A DNA stretch of 60,017 nucleotides from Roseomonas sp. GC11 (GCF_024437745.1 NZ_JANFNY010000027.1:1-60017), one strand, 5' to 3'. Counted from the first letter of the stretch, positions 1 to 9,835 are shown. Translations and numbers: made by a program. The notes: generated by a model not told the origin, from the sequence alone.

Positions 1-1
1 T

Positions 2-64
2 GAAAACCTGATTGTCGCTGCTCTCCACCATGCCCAGAACATGGGAACAGCATTCAAGCTCTAA
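2..64 (+). CDS. 3' end of an unidentified CDS (partial)
   Basis: The first bases read as an open frame without interruption up to a TAA at 62-64, giving a 20-residue tail that ends in MGTAFKL. The fragment is too short to assign a family. It lies just upstream of the O-acetylation cassette on the same strand, so it may be the preceding polysaccharide gene, but that is only inference. It could also be chance, since a 20-codon open stretch proves little. Confidence 0.3.
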   Translation, partial: ENLIVAALHHAQNMGTAFKL

Positions 65-101
65 CAGGCCTTAATCCCGGAAAAAGAAACATGACTTCGA
101 A

Positions 102-860
102 ATGATAGCGGCTTTGTGCGCGAAGCCGGTCAGTCTATTCTGGTGGCGCGCCGGCCTGGCTGTCCGCGCCGCCTCCTTCCTCGTATCGGATAGGTTCCAG
201 ATGCAGTCCTTGCTCGCCGGTCTTTCCCTGCTGATCCTTGGGGACAGTCATTTCGCCACGCAGGGCTACCTCGTCACCACGCTGCAGGACCAGCTGGTGC
301 AGCAGGGCGCCAAGGTCGCCACCTATGCCGCCTGCGGCTCGCCCGCCAGCGTCTTCCTGACGGCGCGTGTCGCCTCCTGCGGCACGGCGGTGCGCATCCA
401 GTCCGGCCCGGTGCAGACCAAGCGCGGCAATGATGCCCGCACGGTCCCGCTGGCCGACATGGTTCGCCAGCACAAGCCCAACCTCGTCATCGTCGCCATG
501 GGCGATACCATGGCCGGCTATGTCCAGCGCCAGCTCCCCACCGACACGGTGAAGGACGAGGTGACGGCGCTGACCGACCAGCTGCGCGCCATGAACATGC
601 CCTGCGTCTGGATCGGCCCGAGCTGGGGCACCGAGGGCGGGCCCTTCATGAAGACCTTCACCCGCGTGCAGCAGATGTCGCAGCTGCTCTCGACCATCGT
701 CGCGCCCTGCACCTATGTCGATTCCACCAAGCTGTCGCAGCCCGGCCAGTGGCCGACCTTCGACGGCCAGCACTACACGGTGGATGGCTACAAGGCCTAT
801 GGCACGGCGCTGGCCACCACCCTGGCCAGCCTGCCGCAGCTGCGCGAGATCCGCCGCTGA
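102..860 (+). CDS. SGNH/GDSL-type hydrolase of the O-acetylation cassette
   Basis: This is a 252-residue SGNH-fold protein. The block I serine sits in LLILGDSHFAT near residue 48, and a C-terminal DGQHYTVDGY motif supplies the expected Asp/His pair. Such proteins handle acetyl esters on polysaccharides, usually in the periplasm. It lies 36 bases upstream of an AlgI-type gene and is probably cotranscribed with it. The start is uncertain: ATG at 102 has a purine-rich stretch (78-89) upstream, while ATG at 201 would leave GDSH almost at the N-terminus. The hydrophobic run before GDSH looks like an export or anchor segment. The role in acetyl transfer or removal is inferred from the neighbours. 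Confidence 0.7.
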   Translation: MIAALCAKPVSLFWWRAGLAVRAASFLVSDRFQMQSLLAGLSLLILGDSHFATQGYLVTTLQDQLVQQGAKVATYAACGSPASVFLTARVASCGTAVRIQSGPVQTKRGNDARTVPLADMVRQHKPNLVIVAMGDTMAGYVQRQLPTDTVKDEVTALTDQLRAMNMPCVWIGPSWGTEGGPFMKTFTRVQQMSQLLSTIVAPCTYVDSTKLSQPGQWPTFDGQHYTVDGYKAYGTALATTLASLPQLREIRR

Positions 861-896
861 CCGGCCCGCTCCGGCGCTGCGTGGCGTGAGGCCGGC

Positions 897-2315
897 ATGA
901 TCTTCGCCTCCTTCGAGTTCCTCTGCCTGTTCCTGCCGCTCTTCTTCGCGGTCTATTTCCTCACGCCCGCGCGCTGGCGCAACACGCCGGTGCTGCTGCT
1001 CTCCTGGGCCTTCTATGCCTGGTGGCGGGTGGACTTCCTGGCGCTGCTGCTCGGCGTCACGCTCTTCACCTACTTTGTCGCGCGCGCGATGGAGCGGGTG
1101 GGCGCGCAATCCCCCGCCGGCAGGCGCTGGATGCAGATCGGCCTCATCGGCAACCTCGCCGTGCTGGGCTGGTTCAAATACGCCAATTTCGGCGTGGACA
1201 GCTTCAACATGCTGCTCGATGGCCTCGGCCTCGCGCGCATCGGCTGGGCGGAGATCGCGCTGCCCATCGGCCTGTCCTTCTACGTGCTGCAATCGGTCAG
1301 CTACCTCGTGGATGTGCGGCGCGGCGATGTGCCGGTCAGCCGCAGCTTCCTGCGCTACGCCACCTACAAGGCCATTTTCTCCCAGCTCATCGCCGGCCCC
1401 ATCGTGCGCTATGCCGAGATCGCCGACGACCTGAAGAACCGCACCCATTCCCTGGCGAAATTCGGCATCGGCGCGCGGCGCTTCATGATGGGCTTCGCCA
1501 TGAAGGTCATCCTGGCCGATACCCTGAGCCCGATGGTCGATGCCGTCTTCCGCCTGCCGCAGCCGACGCTGGCCGATGCCTGGGCCGGCGCCATCGCCTA
1601 CACGCTGCAGCTCTTCTTCGATTTCGCCGGCTATTCCGCCATGGCCATCGGCCTCGCGCTGATGATCGGCTTCCGCTTCCCGGAGAATTTCGACAACCCC
1701 TACCTCGCCGCCTCGATCCAGAATTTCTGGCAGCGCTGGCACATGACGCTGTCGCGCTTCCTGCGGGACTATCTCTACATCCCGCTCGGCGGCAGCCGGC
1801 AGGGCCATGCGCGCACCTCGGTCAACCTCTTCCTGACCATGCTGATCGGCGGCTTCTGGCACGGCGCCAACTGGACCTTCCTGCTCTGGGGCGCCTGGCA
1901 GGGCGGGCTGCTGGTGCTGCACCGCCACTGGCGCGCCAGCCACGGGCCGATGCCCTGGCTGGCCGGGCACCTGCTCACCTTCCTCGCCGTCATCCTCGGC
2001 TGGGTGGTGTTCCGCGCCGCGCATATGGGCGAGGCCCTCCGCATGTATGCCGGCATGCTCGGCCTGCACGGCACCGCCCTCAGCGACGAACTCGCCTGGC
2101 AGGTGACGCCGGATCAGTGGGCCACCATCGGCCTCGGGATGGTGATGGTCTATCTGCCCCTGCTGCGCGGGCGGCTGCCCTTCCTGCGCCCGGCGGCGGA
2201 GCTTTCCCCCTTCTGGCGGCCGGTGTGGAGCGTGGCGCCGCTGCTGGGTTTCCTGCTGGGCGTCGTGCTGCTCTACAGCCGCGCCGCCGTGCCCTTCCTC
2301 TATTTCCAGTTCTGA
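897..2315 (+). CDS. MBOAT-family O-acyltransferase, AlgI-like
   Basis: This 472-residue polytopic membrane protein matches the AlgI/DltB branch of the MBOAT family in length and motifs. It opens with the typical MIFASFEFLCLFLPLFF segment. NFWQRWHMTLSRFLRDYLYI lies near residues 278-297 and GGFWHGANWTF, with the probable active-site histidine, near 320. AlgI proteins move acetyl groups from a cytoplasmic donor across the inner membrane to periplasmic transferases that modify an exopolysaccharide such as alginate or cellulose. It is flanked by two SGNH-type proteins with short gaps, the usual acetylation cassette. The polymer modified is not shown by this window. Confidence 0.9.
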   Translation: MIFASFEFLCLFLPLFFAVYFLTPARWRNTPVLLLSWAFYAWWRVDFLALLLGVTLFTYFVARAMERVGAQSPAGRRWMQIGLIGNLAVLGWFKYANFGVDSFNMLLDGLGLARIGWAEIALPIGLSFYVLQSVSYLVDVRRGDVPVSRSFLRYATYKAIFSQLIAGPIVRYAEIADDLKNRTHSLAKFGIGARRFMMGFAMKVILADTLSPMVDAVFRLPQPTLADAWAGAIAYTLQLFFDFAGYSAMAIGLALMIGFRFPENFDNPYLAASIQNFWQRWHMTLSRFLRDYLYIPLGGSRQGHARTSVNLFLTMLIGGFWHGANWTFLLWGAWQGGLLVLHRHWRASHGPMPWLAGHLLTFLAVILGWVVFRAAHMGEALRMYAGMLGLHGTALSDELAWQVTPDQWATIGLGMVMVYLPLLRGRLPFLRPAAELSPFWRPVWSVAPLLGFLLGVVLLYSRAAVPFLYFQF

Positions 2316-2322
2316 GGCGGCG

Positions 2323-3444
2323 ATGACGGACGAGCCACGCTGGATGCGCCTCTCCGCCCGGTTCCAGGGCGCCGCCGCGGTGCTGCTGCTGGGCCTCGGC
2401 GTCTGGCAGGGCGCCGCCGCCCTCGCCACCCGCCAGGCCGAGACGCGGCTGCGCCCCGTGCTGAACGGTGCCGCCTTCCTCGACGGGCGGCTGACCGGCG
2501 CGGTCAACCATGTGCTGGCGCATCTGCTACCGGCCGATGCCACGCTGCGCGCGGCGGGCGGGCTGTGGCGCTGGGGGCTGTTCCGCTCCGGCGGGCCGCA
2601 GTTGCGCGTCGGCTGCGCGGACTGGCTCTACCTCACCGAGGAACTGCGCCCCTGGCCCACGGCGGAAGCCGACATGGCCGCCCGCGCCGCCGGGCTGGGC
2701 CGCGCGGCGCAGGCCCTGGCCGGGCGCGGCATCCGCCTGCTGGTGGCCGTGGTGCCGGACAAGGCGCGGCGCCACCCGGAAAACCTCTGCGGCGCCCCGT
2801 GGTCCGCCCAGGCGCGGGCGCGGCATGACGCCTTCCTGGCGCTGCTCGGCGCGCAGAACCTGCCGGTGGTGGACCTGCTGCCCGCTCTGCGCGGCGTCTC
2901 CCCCGCCTTCTACCGCACGGATACGCACTGGAACCAGGAGGGCGCCGCCGCCGCCGCCGCCGCCATTGCCGCCACCCTGCCGCCAGAGGTGGAACTGGCG
3001 CGCGGCGAGCCCTTCGCCACCAGCCTGGCCGATGAGGAGACCAACGGCCCGGGCGACCTGCTGCGGCTGATGAGCCTGGAGCACATGCCCAACCCCTTCC
3101 GCCCGCGCCCGGACCGCGAGCACCGCGCCCATACCGCCGCCGTGGAAGGCGCGGCGCAGGAAGGCGGCGGCCTGCTGGACGAGGCGCCGGCACCGGAGGT
3201 GGTGCTGCTCGGCTCCTCCTATTCGCTGAACGGCAATTTCCTGGGCAGCCTGCAACAGGCGCTGAACAGCACCGTCATCAGCTTCGCCCAGGCGGGCGGT
3301 GGCTTCAGCGGCGCGGCCACCGCCTATTTCGACAGCGAGGCCTTCCGGGACACCCCGCCCAAACTGATCATCTGGGAAATCCCGGAGCGCGTGGTGGCGC
3401 AGCCTCTCAGCGAGGCTGAGAAAAAGCTTTTAAGTCTATGGTAG
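2323..3444 (+). CDS. AlgJ/AlgX-like SGNH O-acetyltransferase
   Basis: This 373-residue protein has an N-terminal hydrophobic anchor (about residues 14-35) followed by an AlgJ/AlgX-type SGNH-like domain. FYRTDTHWNQEG carries the Asp-x-His pair, and VVLLGSSYSLNG carries the likely nucleophilic serine. In this family the periplasmic domain takes acetyl from the AlgI partner and places it on the polysaccharide. The start is 7 bases after the AlgI stop, so the two are probably translated together. The last codons run into the AT-rich repeat that begins at 3448, so the C-terminal tail may have been shaped by that insertion. Confidence 0.85.
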   Translation: MTDEPRWMRLSARFQGAAAVLLLGLGVWQGAAALATRQAETRLRPVLNGAAFLDGRLTGAVNHVLAHLLPADATLRAAGGLWRWGLFRSGGPQLRVGCADWLYLTEELRPWPTAEADMAARAAGLGRAAQALAGRGIRLLVAVVPDKARRHPENLCGAPWSAQARARHDAFLALLGAQNLPVVDLLPALRGVSPAFYRTDTHWNQEGAAAAAAAIAATLPPEVELARGEPFATSLADEETNGPGDLLRLMSLEHMPNPFRPRPDREHRAHTAAVEGAAQEGGGLLDEAPAPEVVLLGSSYSLNGNFLGSLQQALNSTVISFAQAGGGFSGAATAYFDSEAFRDTPPKLIIWEIPERVVAQPLSEAEKKLLSLW

Positions 3445-3447
3445 ATA

Positions 3448-3563
3448 GCTTCTTTTTCTGAAGAAAAAGAAGCAAAAAGACTTTTTTCAGGCTGCCGCCG
3501 CCTCCCGTCGCAGCGGGACGCTGCACTGGAAAAGTTTTTTGGTTCTTTTTTCAAAAAAGAACC
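3448..3563. repeat. Composite three-hairpin AT-rich repeat, full copy 1
   Basis: An 11-bp AT-rich stem-loop (3448-3473, GCTTCTTTTTC / GAAAAAGAAGC) is followed by CAAAAAGACTTTTTTCAG. A GC-rich core containing GCAGCG-GGA-CGCTGC comes next, then GGAAAAGTTTTTTG and an 11-bp stem (3541-3563, GGTTCTTTTTT / AAAAAAGAACC). The two ends are imperfect inverted repeats of each other. It separates two convergent genes and would act as a two-way terminator. Related copies lie at 5391, 7847, 37781, 42061 and 55743. Confidence 0.85.
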
Positions 3564-3565
3564 GC

Positions 3566-5221
<1,656 letters not shown>

Positions 5222-5653
5222 CGGCCCGCCCTCCTGCGGCTGTGCTTGTCTCTGAGCCTCGCGTTTTCGTGATATCATGCCCTCTGTCCCCATGGGCAGG
5301 AATTCAGGGGCACATCTGTATTTCGGCGGCGCGCGCGATATTTTCGCAACGGCGGGAGCTTGGCCTTAAAATTAAATATATATAAATCCCTCCTTTCAAA
5401 GCAAAAATAATCGAAAGGATTTTTTCAGATTGCCGTTTCCTCCCTGACATGGCCCAACGCCAAACTGGCCAAAATTTTTTGGTTCTTTTTTTCAAAAAAG
5501 AACAATCTTTAAATTTCTACAGCTTTCGGCCAGCGCGCCGGCCTTGACCAACTGGTCATGCGTACCGAGGGATAAACAGGCCAGACAGCAACGGAGAAGC
5601 CGAATGCCCTGCCTCCCTCCCGCTCTCACGGCGTGCTGACAGGCGCCACCGCC
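5222..5653. other. Divergent intergenic region between the GH13 and debranching genes
   Basis: This 430-base gap between divergent genes is AT-rich in its middle, with a TTAAAATTAAATATATATAA tract at 5365-5384 that is striking in this GC-rich DNA. It also holds a full composite repeat at 5391-5503. Promoters for both genes are expected here, but no convincing -35/-10 pair was found. A 12-codon frame at 5604-5639, preceded by GGAG, overlaps the possible GTG start of the debranching gene and could be a leader or chance. Confidence 0.5.
5391..5503. repeat. Composite three-hairpin AT-rich repeat, full but diverged copy 2
   Basis: The left stem is degenerate (TCCTTTC / GAAAGGA) and is followed by TTTTTTCAG. 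The core has TGGCC / GGCCA arms. The right end has AAATTTTTTG and the near-perfect stem GTTCTTTTTTT-C-AAAAAAGAAC at 5482-5503. This is the only copy lying between divergent genes, where a terminator would not be expected. Confidence 0.7.
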
Positions 5654-7846
5654 ATGGACCAGCACGCCCCCGCCACCCCGCCCGAGGGCACCACCCCCGA
5701 GGACACCACGACGGCCACCGGCACGGCCTCGTTGCAGGAAGGCCGTTCCACCACCCTCAAGCATGGGGACAGCTTCGCCCTGGCCGACCATGCGGGGGAC
5801 CTGACCGGCGGGGCGGAAGGGCTGTACCATGGCGACACGCGCCATCTCTCACGCTTCAGCCTGCTGCTGAACGGGCAGCGGCCGCTGCTGCTGAGCGCGT
5901 CGCTCCTCCACAACAACGCGGCGCTGAGCTGCGACCTCACCAACCCTGAATTGCCGGCGCTGGAGCCCGGCGGGGCGGGGGTGCCGGATGACCGGCTGCA
6001 CCTGCGCCGCAGCCGCTTCCTCTGGCAGGGCGCGTGGTATGAGCGGCTGGCGCTGCGCAATTTCGACCAGGTGGCGCACCGGCTGCGGCTGGAGCTGCGC
6101 TTCGCCGCCGATTTCGCCGATCTCTTCGAGGCGCGCGGCGCCCGGCGGCCGCGGCGCGGCCTGCTGCACCGCCCCGGCATCGGGGTGGATGGCATCACCC
6201 TCGCCTATACCGGGCTGGACCATGTGCTGCGCCAGACGCGGCTGCGCCTCGACCCCGCCCCCTCCCTGCTGGAGGGCCACCGCGCGGTGTGGGAGCTGGA
6301 CCTGGCCCCCGGCGCGCGGCAGGCTTTCTTCTTCGAGATCCGCTGCGCCGGGGAGGGCCGGCCCTGCGCCCCGCGCCTCGGCTTCGGGCAGGCGCTGCGC
6401 GAGGGGCGGCGCTGGCTGCGCCAGGACGAGGCGCGGCGCGTCCACATCGCCAGCAGCAACGATATTTTCGACGAGGCCATCCGCCGCTCCGGCGCCGACC
6501 TCGCCATGCTGGTGACAGAGACGCCGCATGGCCCCTACCCCTATGCCGGCATCCCCTGGTACAGCACCGCCTTCGGGCGGGACGCGCTGATCGCCGCCTG
6601 GCATACGCTGTGGTACGACCCGGCCATCGCGCGCGGCGTGCTGCGCTTCCTCGCCGCCCACCAGGCCACCACCACCGACCCCGCGACCGATGCCGAGCCC
6701 GGCAAGATCCTGCACGAGACGCGGCAGGGGGAGATGGCGCTGCTCGGCGAGGTGCCCTTCCGCCGCTATTACGGCAGCGCCGATTCCACCCCGCTCTTCG
6801 TCATGCTGGCCGGGGCCTATCTGGACCGCAGCGCCGATGTGGAGACGCTGCGTGACCTCTGGCCCAGCATCGCCGCCGCGCTGCGCTGGATCGAGACGGA
6901 GGGCGATGCCGATGGCGATGGCTTCCAGGAATACCGCCGCAAGCGGCCGGACGGGCTGCTGAACCAGGGCTGGAAGGACAGCCACGACGCCATCTTTCAC
7001 GCCGATGGCAGCACGCCGGAAGGGCCGATCGCGCTGGTGGAACTCCAGGCCTATGCCTATGCCGCCTGGCGCGCCGCCGCCCGCATCCTGCGCGCCCTGG
7101 GCCGCCCGGCGGAGGCCGATGCCTATGACACCCGCGCCGAGCGCCTGGCCGCGGCCTTCGATGCCGCCTTCTGGGACGAGGCGCTGGGCACCTATGTGCT
7201 GGCGCTGGACGGGGCGAAGCGCCCCTGCCGGGTGCGCGCCTCCAATGCCGGGCATGCGCTCTTCGCCGGCATCGCCCGGCCGGAGCGGGCGGAGCGGGTG
7301 GCGCGGACGCTGATGGACCCCTCCTTCTTCACCGGCTGGGGCATCCGCACCATCGCCTCGGGCGAGGCGCGCTACAACCCGATGAGCTACCACAATGGCT
7401 CCGTCTGGCCGCACGACAATGCCCTGATCGCCGAGGGCTTCGCGCGCTATGGCCTGCGCGCGGCGGCGGCGCAGCTTTTCAGCGCCCTGTTCGACGCGGC
7501 GGCGGCGGCGGAGCAGCGCCGCCTGCCGGAACTTTTTTGTGGCTTCCCCCGCCGGCGCGGCCAGGGGCCGGTGCTTTACCCGGTTGCCTGCTCGCCCCAG
7601 GCCTGGGCGGCCACCACCCCGCTGGCACTGCTGCGCGCCTGCCTGGGCCTGGGCTTCGACCCCGCCGGGCGCTGCGTGACCTTTGAGCAGCCGGTCCTGC
7701 CGCCTTTCCTGCGCGCGCTGCAACTGCGCAACCTGCGGCTGGGCGAAGGCCATCTGGATGTCGGCTTCCAACGGGTGGAGGGCGAGGTGGCCATGCATGT
7801 GCTGGGCCGCTCCGGCGGCGTGAAGGCGGTGCTGCGCAGCAGTTGA
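5654..7846 (+). CDS. Glycogen debranching-type enzyme (amylo-alpha-1,6-glucosidase family)
   Basis: This is a protein of about 730 residues with two parts. An N-terminal GDE_N_bis-like beta domain begins near residue 30 with DSFALADHAGD and GLYHGDTRHLSRF. The C-terminal (alpha/alpha)6 barrel has PWYSTAFGRDALIAAWHTL, GWKDSHDAIFH, YNPMSYHNGSVWPHDNALIA and a late GLGFDPAG stretch. Family members hydrolyse alpha-glucosidic branches or related oligosaccharides. The divergent GH13 gene supports alpha-glucan turnover. ATG at 5654 is taken as the start; GTG at 5633 is in frame, and neither has a strong ribosome-binding site. A composite repeat follows the stop immediately. Confidence 0.85.
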   Translation: MDQHAPATPPEGTTPEDTTTATGTASLQEGRSTTLKHGDSFALADHAGDLTGGAEGLYHGDTRHLSRFSLLLNGQRPLLLSASLLHNNAALSCDLTNPELPALEPGGAGVPDDRLHLRRSRFLWQGAWYERLALRNFDQVAHRLRLELRFAADFADLFEARGARRPRRGLLHRPGIGVDGITLAYTGLDHVLRQTRLRLDPAPSLLEGHRAVWELDLAPGARQAFFFEIRCAGEGRPCAPRLGFGQALREGRRWLRQDEARRVHIASSNDIFDEAIRRSGADLAMLVTETPHGPYPYAGIPWYSTAFGRDALIAAWHTLWYDPAIARGVLRFLAAHQATTTDPATDAEPGKILHETRQGEMALLGEVPFRRYYGSADSTPLFVMLAGAYLDRSADVETLRDLWPSIAAALRWIETEGDADGDGFQEYRRKRPDGLLNQGWKDSHDAIFHADGSTPEGPIALVELQAYAYAAWRAAARILRALGRPAEADAYDTRAERLAAAFDAAFWDEALGTYVLALDGAKRPCRVRASNAGHALFAGIARPERAERVARTLMDPSFFTGWGIRTIASGEARYNPMSYHNGSVWPHDNALIAEGFARYGLRAAAAQLFSALFDAAAAAEQRRLPELFCGFPRRRGQGPVLYPVACSPQAWAATTPLALLRACLGLGFDPAGRCVTFEQPVLPPFLRALQLRNLRLGEGHLDVGFQRVEGEVAMHVLGRSGGVKAVLRSS

Positions 7847-7932
7847 AGACTTTTTCAGGCTGCCGCCGTCTCCCGGCACGGCGGGGCTATAGACTGAAAA
7901 AGTTTTTTGGTTCTTTTTTTCAAAAAAGAACC
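7847..7932. repeat. Composite AT-rich repeat, partial copy (core plus right hairpin)
   Basis: Directly after the debranching stop come GACTTTTTCAG and a core whose arms CCGCCGT / ACGGCGG can pair. GAAAAAGTTTTTTG follows, then the stem GGTTCTTTTTTT-C-AAAAAAGAACC (7909-7932). The left AT-rich hairpin is missing. The right stem could terminate upstream transcription before the rhodanese gene. Confidence 0.8.
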
Positions 7933-7964
7933 TCTTCCTCTGCTTCCTTCAAGGACTCCGCTTC

Positions 7965-8825
7965 ATGACCGCATCCTCCCGTGCCGCCGTGCTGGCGACG
8001 CCCCAGGACATTCTGACAGCACGGGCGGCGGGGGAGGATCTGGTGATCCTGGCGGTGCGTGGCCCGGATTCCAGCCTGCGCCCGCCCTATGAGGCGGCCC
8101 CCCGCCTGCCCGGCGCGCTGGAGAGCAGCCTGCCGGATGATTTCTCCGCCCCGTCCTCGCCGCGCGAGGGCTCGCGCCCGCTGCCGCCGGTCCAGGCCCT
8201 GCAGGAGAAGGCGCGGCGCTGGGGCCTCGGCCCGGAGACGCGGGTGGTGGTCTATGACCATGACGGCAATCTGCTGGCCGGGCGTGCCTGGTGGGTGCTG
8301 CGCTGGGCCGGGCTGCGGCATGTGCGGATGCTGGATGGCGGCTTCGCCGCCTGGGCCGCCGCCGGCCTGTCGGTGGAGCACAGCCTTCCCGCCCCCCGGC
8401 CGGAGAGTGACCTCACCCTCACCCCCGGCCATCTGCCGGTGATGGAGGCCGATGCCGCGGCTGCCCTGGCGCGCTCCGGCGTGCTGCTGGATTCGCGCAT
8501 CCGCCCCAACTACATCGGCGGCCCGGTGGCACCGGGCGAGGCGCCGCGCGGGCATATCCCCGGCGCGCGCAGCCTGCCCGCGCCGGAGAACCTGGATGCC
8601 ACGGGCCATTTCCGCCCGCTGGAGGAGCTGCGCGCCCTCTATGCGGCGCAGGGCGCGGACGGAACGCGGCCGGTGGGGGTCTATTGCGGCGCCGGGGTCT
8701 CGGCGGCGCATGACGTGGCGGTGCTGATGATGCTCGGTATCAGCGCGCCGATGTATCCCGGCTCCTGGTCCGCATGGAGCGCGGACCCGGCCCGGCCGGT
8801 GGCCATCGGGGCCGAGCCAGGGTGA
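7965..8825 (+). CDS. Thiosulfate/3-mercaptopyruvate sulfurtransferase (tandem rhodanese, SseA-like)
   Basis: This 286-residue protein has two rhodanese modules. The inactive N-terminal one carries VVVYDHDGNLLAGRAWWVLR and MLDGGFAAW. The catalytic C-terminal one has Cys241 in the VYCGAGVSA loop, close to the CG-G-T/S loop of SseA-type enzymes. Such enzymes pass a sulfane sulfur from thiosulfate or 3-mercaptopyruvate to cyanide or a thiol. AAGGA upstream of the ATG supports the start. It lies beside a homocysteine methyltransferase and a sulfonate-type importer, which fits sulfur metabolism. Which donor it prefers cannot be read from the loop alone. Confidence 0.88.
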   Translation: MTASSRAAVLATPQDILTARAAGEDLVILAVRGPDSSLRPPYEAAPRLPGALESSLPDDFSAPSSPREGSRPLPPVQALQEKARRWGLGPETRVVVYDHDGNLLAGRAWWVLRWAGLRHVRMLDGGFAAWAAAGLSVEHSLPAPRPESDLTLTPGHLPVMEADAAAALARSGVLLDSRIRPNYIGGPVAPGEAPRGHIPGARSLPAPENLDATGHFRPLEELRALYAAQGADGTRPVGVYCGAGVSAAHDVAVLMMLGISAPMYPGSWSAWSADPARPVAIGAEPG

Positions 8826-8842
8826 GGCTTTTGGCCGCGTGG

Positions 8843-8906
8843 TCTTGAGAGGGGCTTCGCCCCTCTCAAACTCTCCCGACCAAAGGCCTGAGGCCTTTGG
8901 AAACCC
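8843..8906. repeat. 64-bp double-hairpin repeat, copy 1
   Basis: This 64-bp sequence is identical to 26445-26508. It contains an 11-bp stem TTGAGAGGGGC-TTC-GCCCCTCTCAA and a second stem CCAAAGGCC / GGCCTTTGG. It fills the gap between two convergent genes, so a bidirectional terminator role is likely. Confidence 0.9.
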
Positions 8907-8911
8907 CTTCG

Positions 8912-9835
8912 TCAGGCCCGCAGCCCGGTGGCCAGGGCGGCGATATGCTCCGGGCCGATGCCGCAGCAGCCGCCGATGATGCCGGCGCCGGCTTCCGCCC
9001 AGCCCTGCGCGATGGCGAGGTAGGCGGCGGGGTCGAGGTCGGGGCGGATGGCGCTCAGCCCCTCATTGGCCGCGCCGGTCTTGGGCTGCGGCACGAAGGC
9101 ATTGGCATAGACGCCGAGCAGCGCGGCGGCGCCCGCCGCGTCCAGCGCCTGCCGCGCCTCGCGCAGGGCCGCCAGCATGATCTCGGCCTGGCTGCAGTTG
9201 AACAGCAAGGCGGCGGCGCCGAGGCGCAGGGCGGCGGCCACCGCCTCCCCCACCGCCTCGCCCGAGCGCAGCCGCGCCGGCGCCGTGCCGGCGATCACCC
9301 CGGCGGCGGCGGCGGGCTCGTCCTGGAGGGTGAAGGAGATCCAGAGCGGGCGGTCATCCCCGGCGAGGGCGGCGCGCACGGCCTCGACCTCGGCGATGGA
9401 GCTTTGCGTCTCGGCCAGCCAGAGATCGACATGCGGGGCGAGGCCGGCGATCAGCTCGGCCAGCAGGGCGGGGGCGGCGGCGGCATCGAAGAGATCGGGC
9501 CGGTAGGAGCCGAAGAGCGGCGGCAGGGAGCCGGCGACGCGCACCGGGTGCGGCGCGGCCTGGGCCGCCTGCCGCGCCAGTTCACCGGAGCGGGCGGCCA
9601 GGGCGCGGCCCTCGGCGGCGAAGCGGGCCTCGCCGATATGGAAGGGCACCAGGGCATAACTGTTGGTGGTCACCACCTCGGCGCCGGCGGCGATGTAGTT
9701 GGCATGGGCCTGGCGGACGAAATCCGGCGCCTCGATCAGCGCCAGGGCGGACCATTCCGGCTGGCGGAAGGGCGCGCCGAGGCGCATCAGCTCGCGGCTC
9801 ATGCCGCCATCCAGGATGAGAAGGGGCTGCGGCAT
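8912..9835 (-). CDS. Homocysteine S-methyltransferase family protein
   Basis: This 307-residue protein is a pfam S-methyl_trans barrel. LILDGGMSRELMRLG is at the start, TTNSYALVPFHIG near residue 60, and the zinc-binding cysteines are in LLFNCSQAEIM and in the C-terminal GGCCGIGPEHIAAL. Relatives transfer methyl groups from S-methylmethionine or similar donors to homocysteine, giving methionine. ATG at 9835 is preferred because AGGAG lies 10 bases upstream; longer in-frame starts put that site inside the gene. It is convergent with the rhodanese gene across the 64-bp repeat and divergent from the SsuABC-like importer. The methyl donor is unknown. Confidence 0.87.
   Translation of the reverse strand: MPQPLLILDGGMSRELMRLGAPFRQPEWSALALIEAPDFVRQAHANYIAAGAEVVTTNSYALVPFHIGEARFAAEGRALAARSGELARQAAQAAPHPVRVAGSLPPLFGSYRPDLFDAAAAPALLAELIAGLAPHVDLWLAETQSSIAEVEAVRAALAGDDRPLWISFTLQDEPAAAAGVIAGTAPARLRSGEAVGEAVAAALRLGAAALLFNCSQAEIMLAALREARQALDAAGAAALLGVYANAFVPQPKTGAANEGLSAIRPDLDPAAYLAIAQGWAEAGAGIIGGCCGIGPEHIAALATGLRA

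Noticed and set aside
91-105. Four-codon frame with purine-rich leader overlapping the first gene's start
   Set aside because: It is too short to distinguish from chance.
135-2543. An 802-residue open frame on the minus strand opposite the acetylation genes
   Set aside because: It is a shadow of GC-rich coding DNA: low-complexity Ala/Arg/Gly/Gln content and no domain, while the plus strand has recognisable families.
5304-5495. Small minus-strand frame starting MKKRTKKF, and similar frames at 7900-8090 and 37700-38000
   Set aside because: The Lys-rich starts are translations of the AT-rich hairpin repeat, not conserved coding sequence.
5604-5639. Eleven-codon leader peptide before the debranching gene
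   Set aside because: It has a plausible ribosome-binding site, but there is no attenuator-like run of codons and no paired hairpins beyond the repeat.
5849-7879. A 676-residue minus-strand frame opposite the debranching gene
   Set aside because: Same cause: high GC keeps the antisense frame open. No family motif and no ribosome-binding site was seen.
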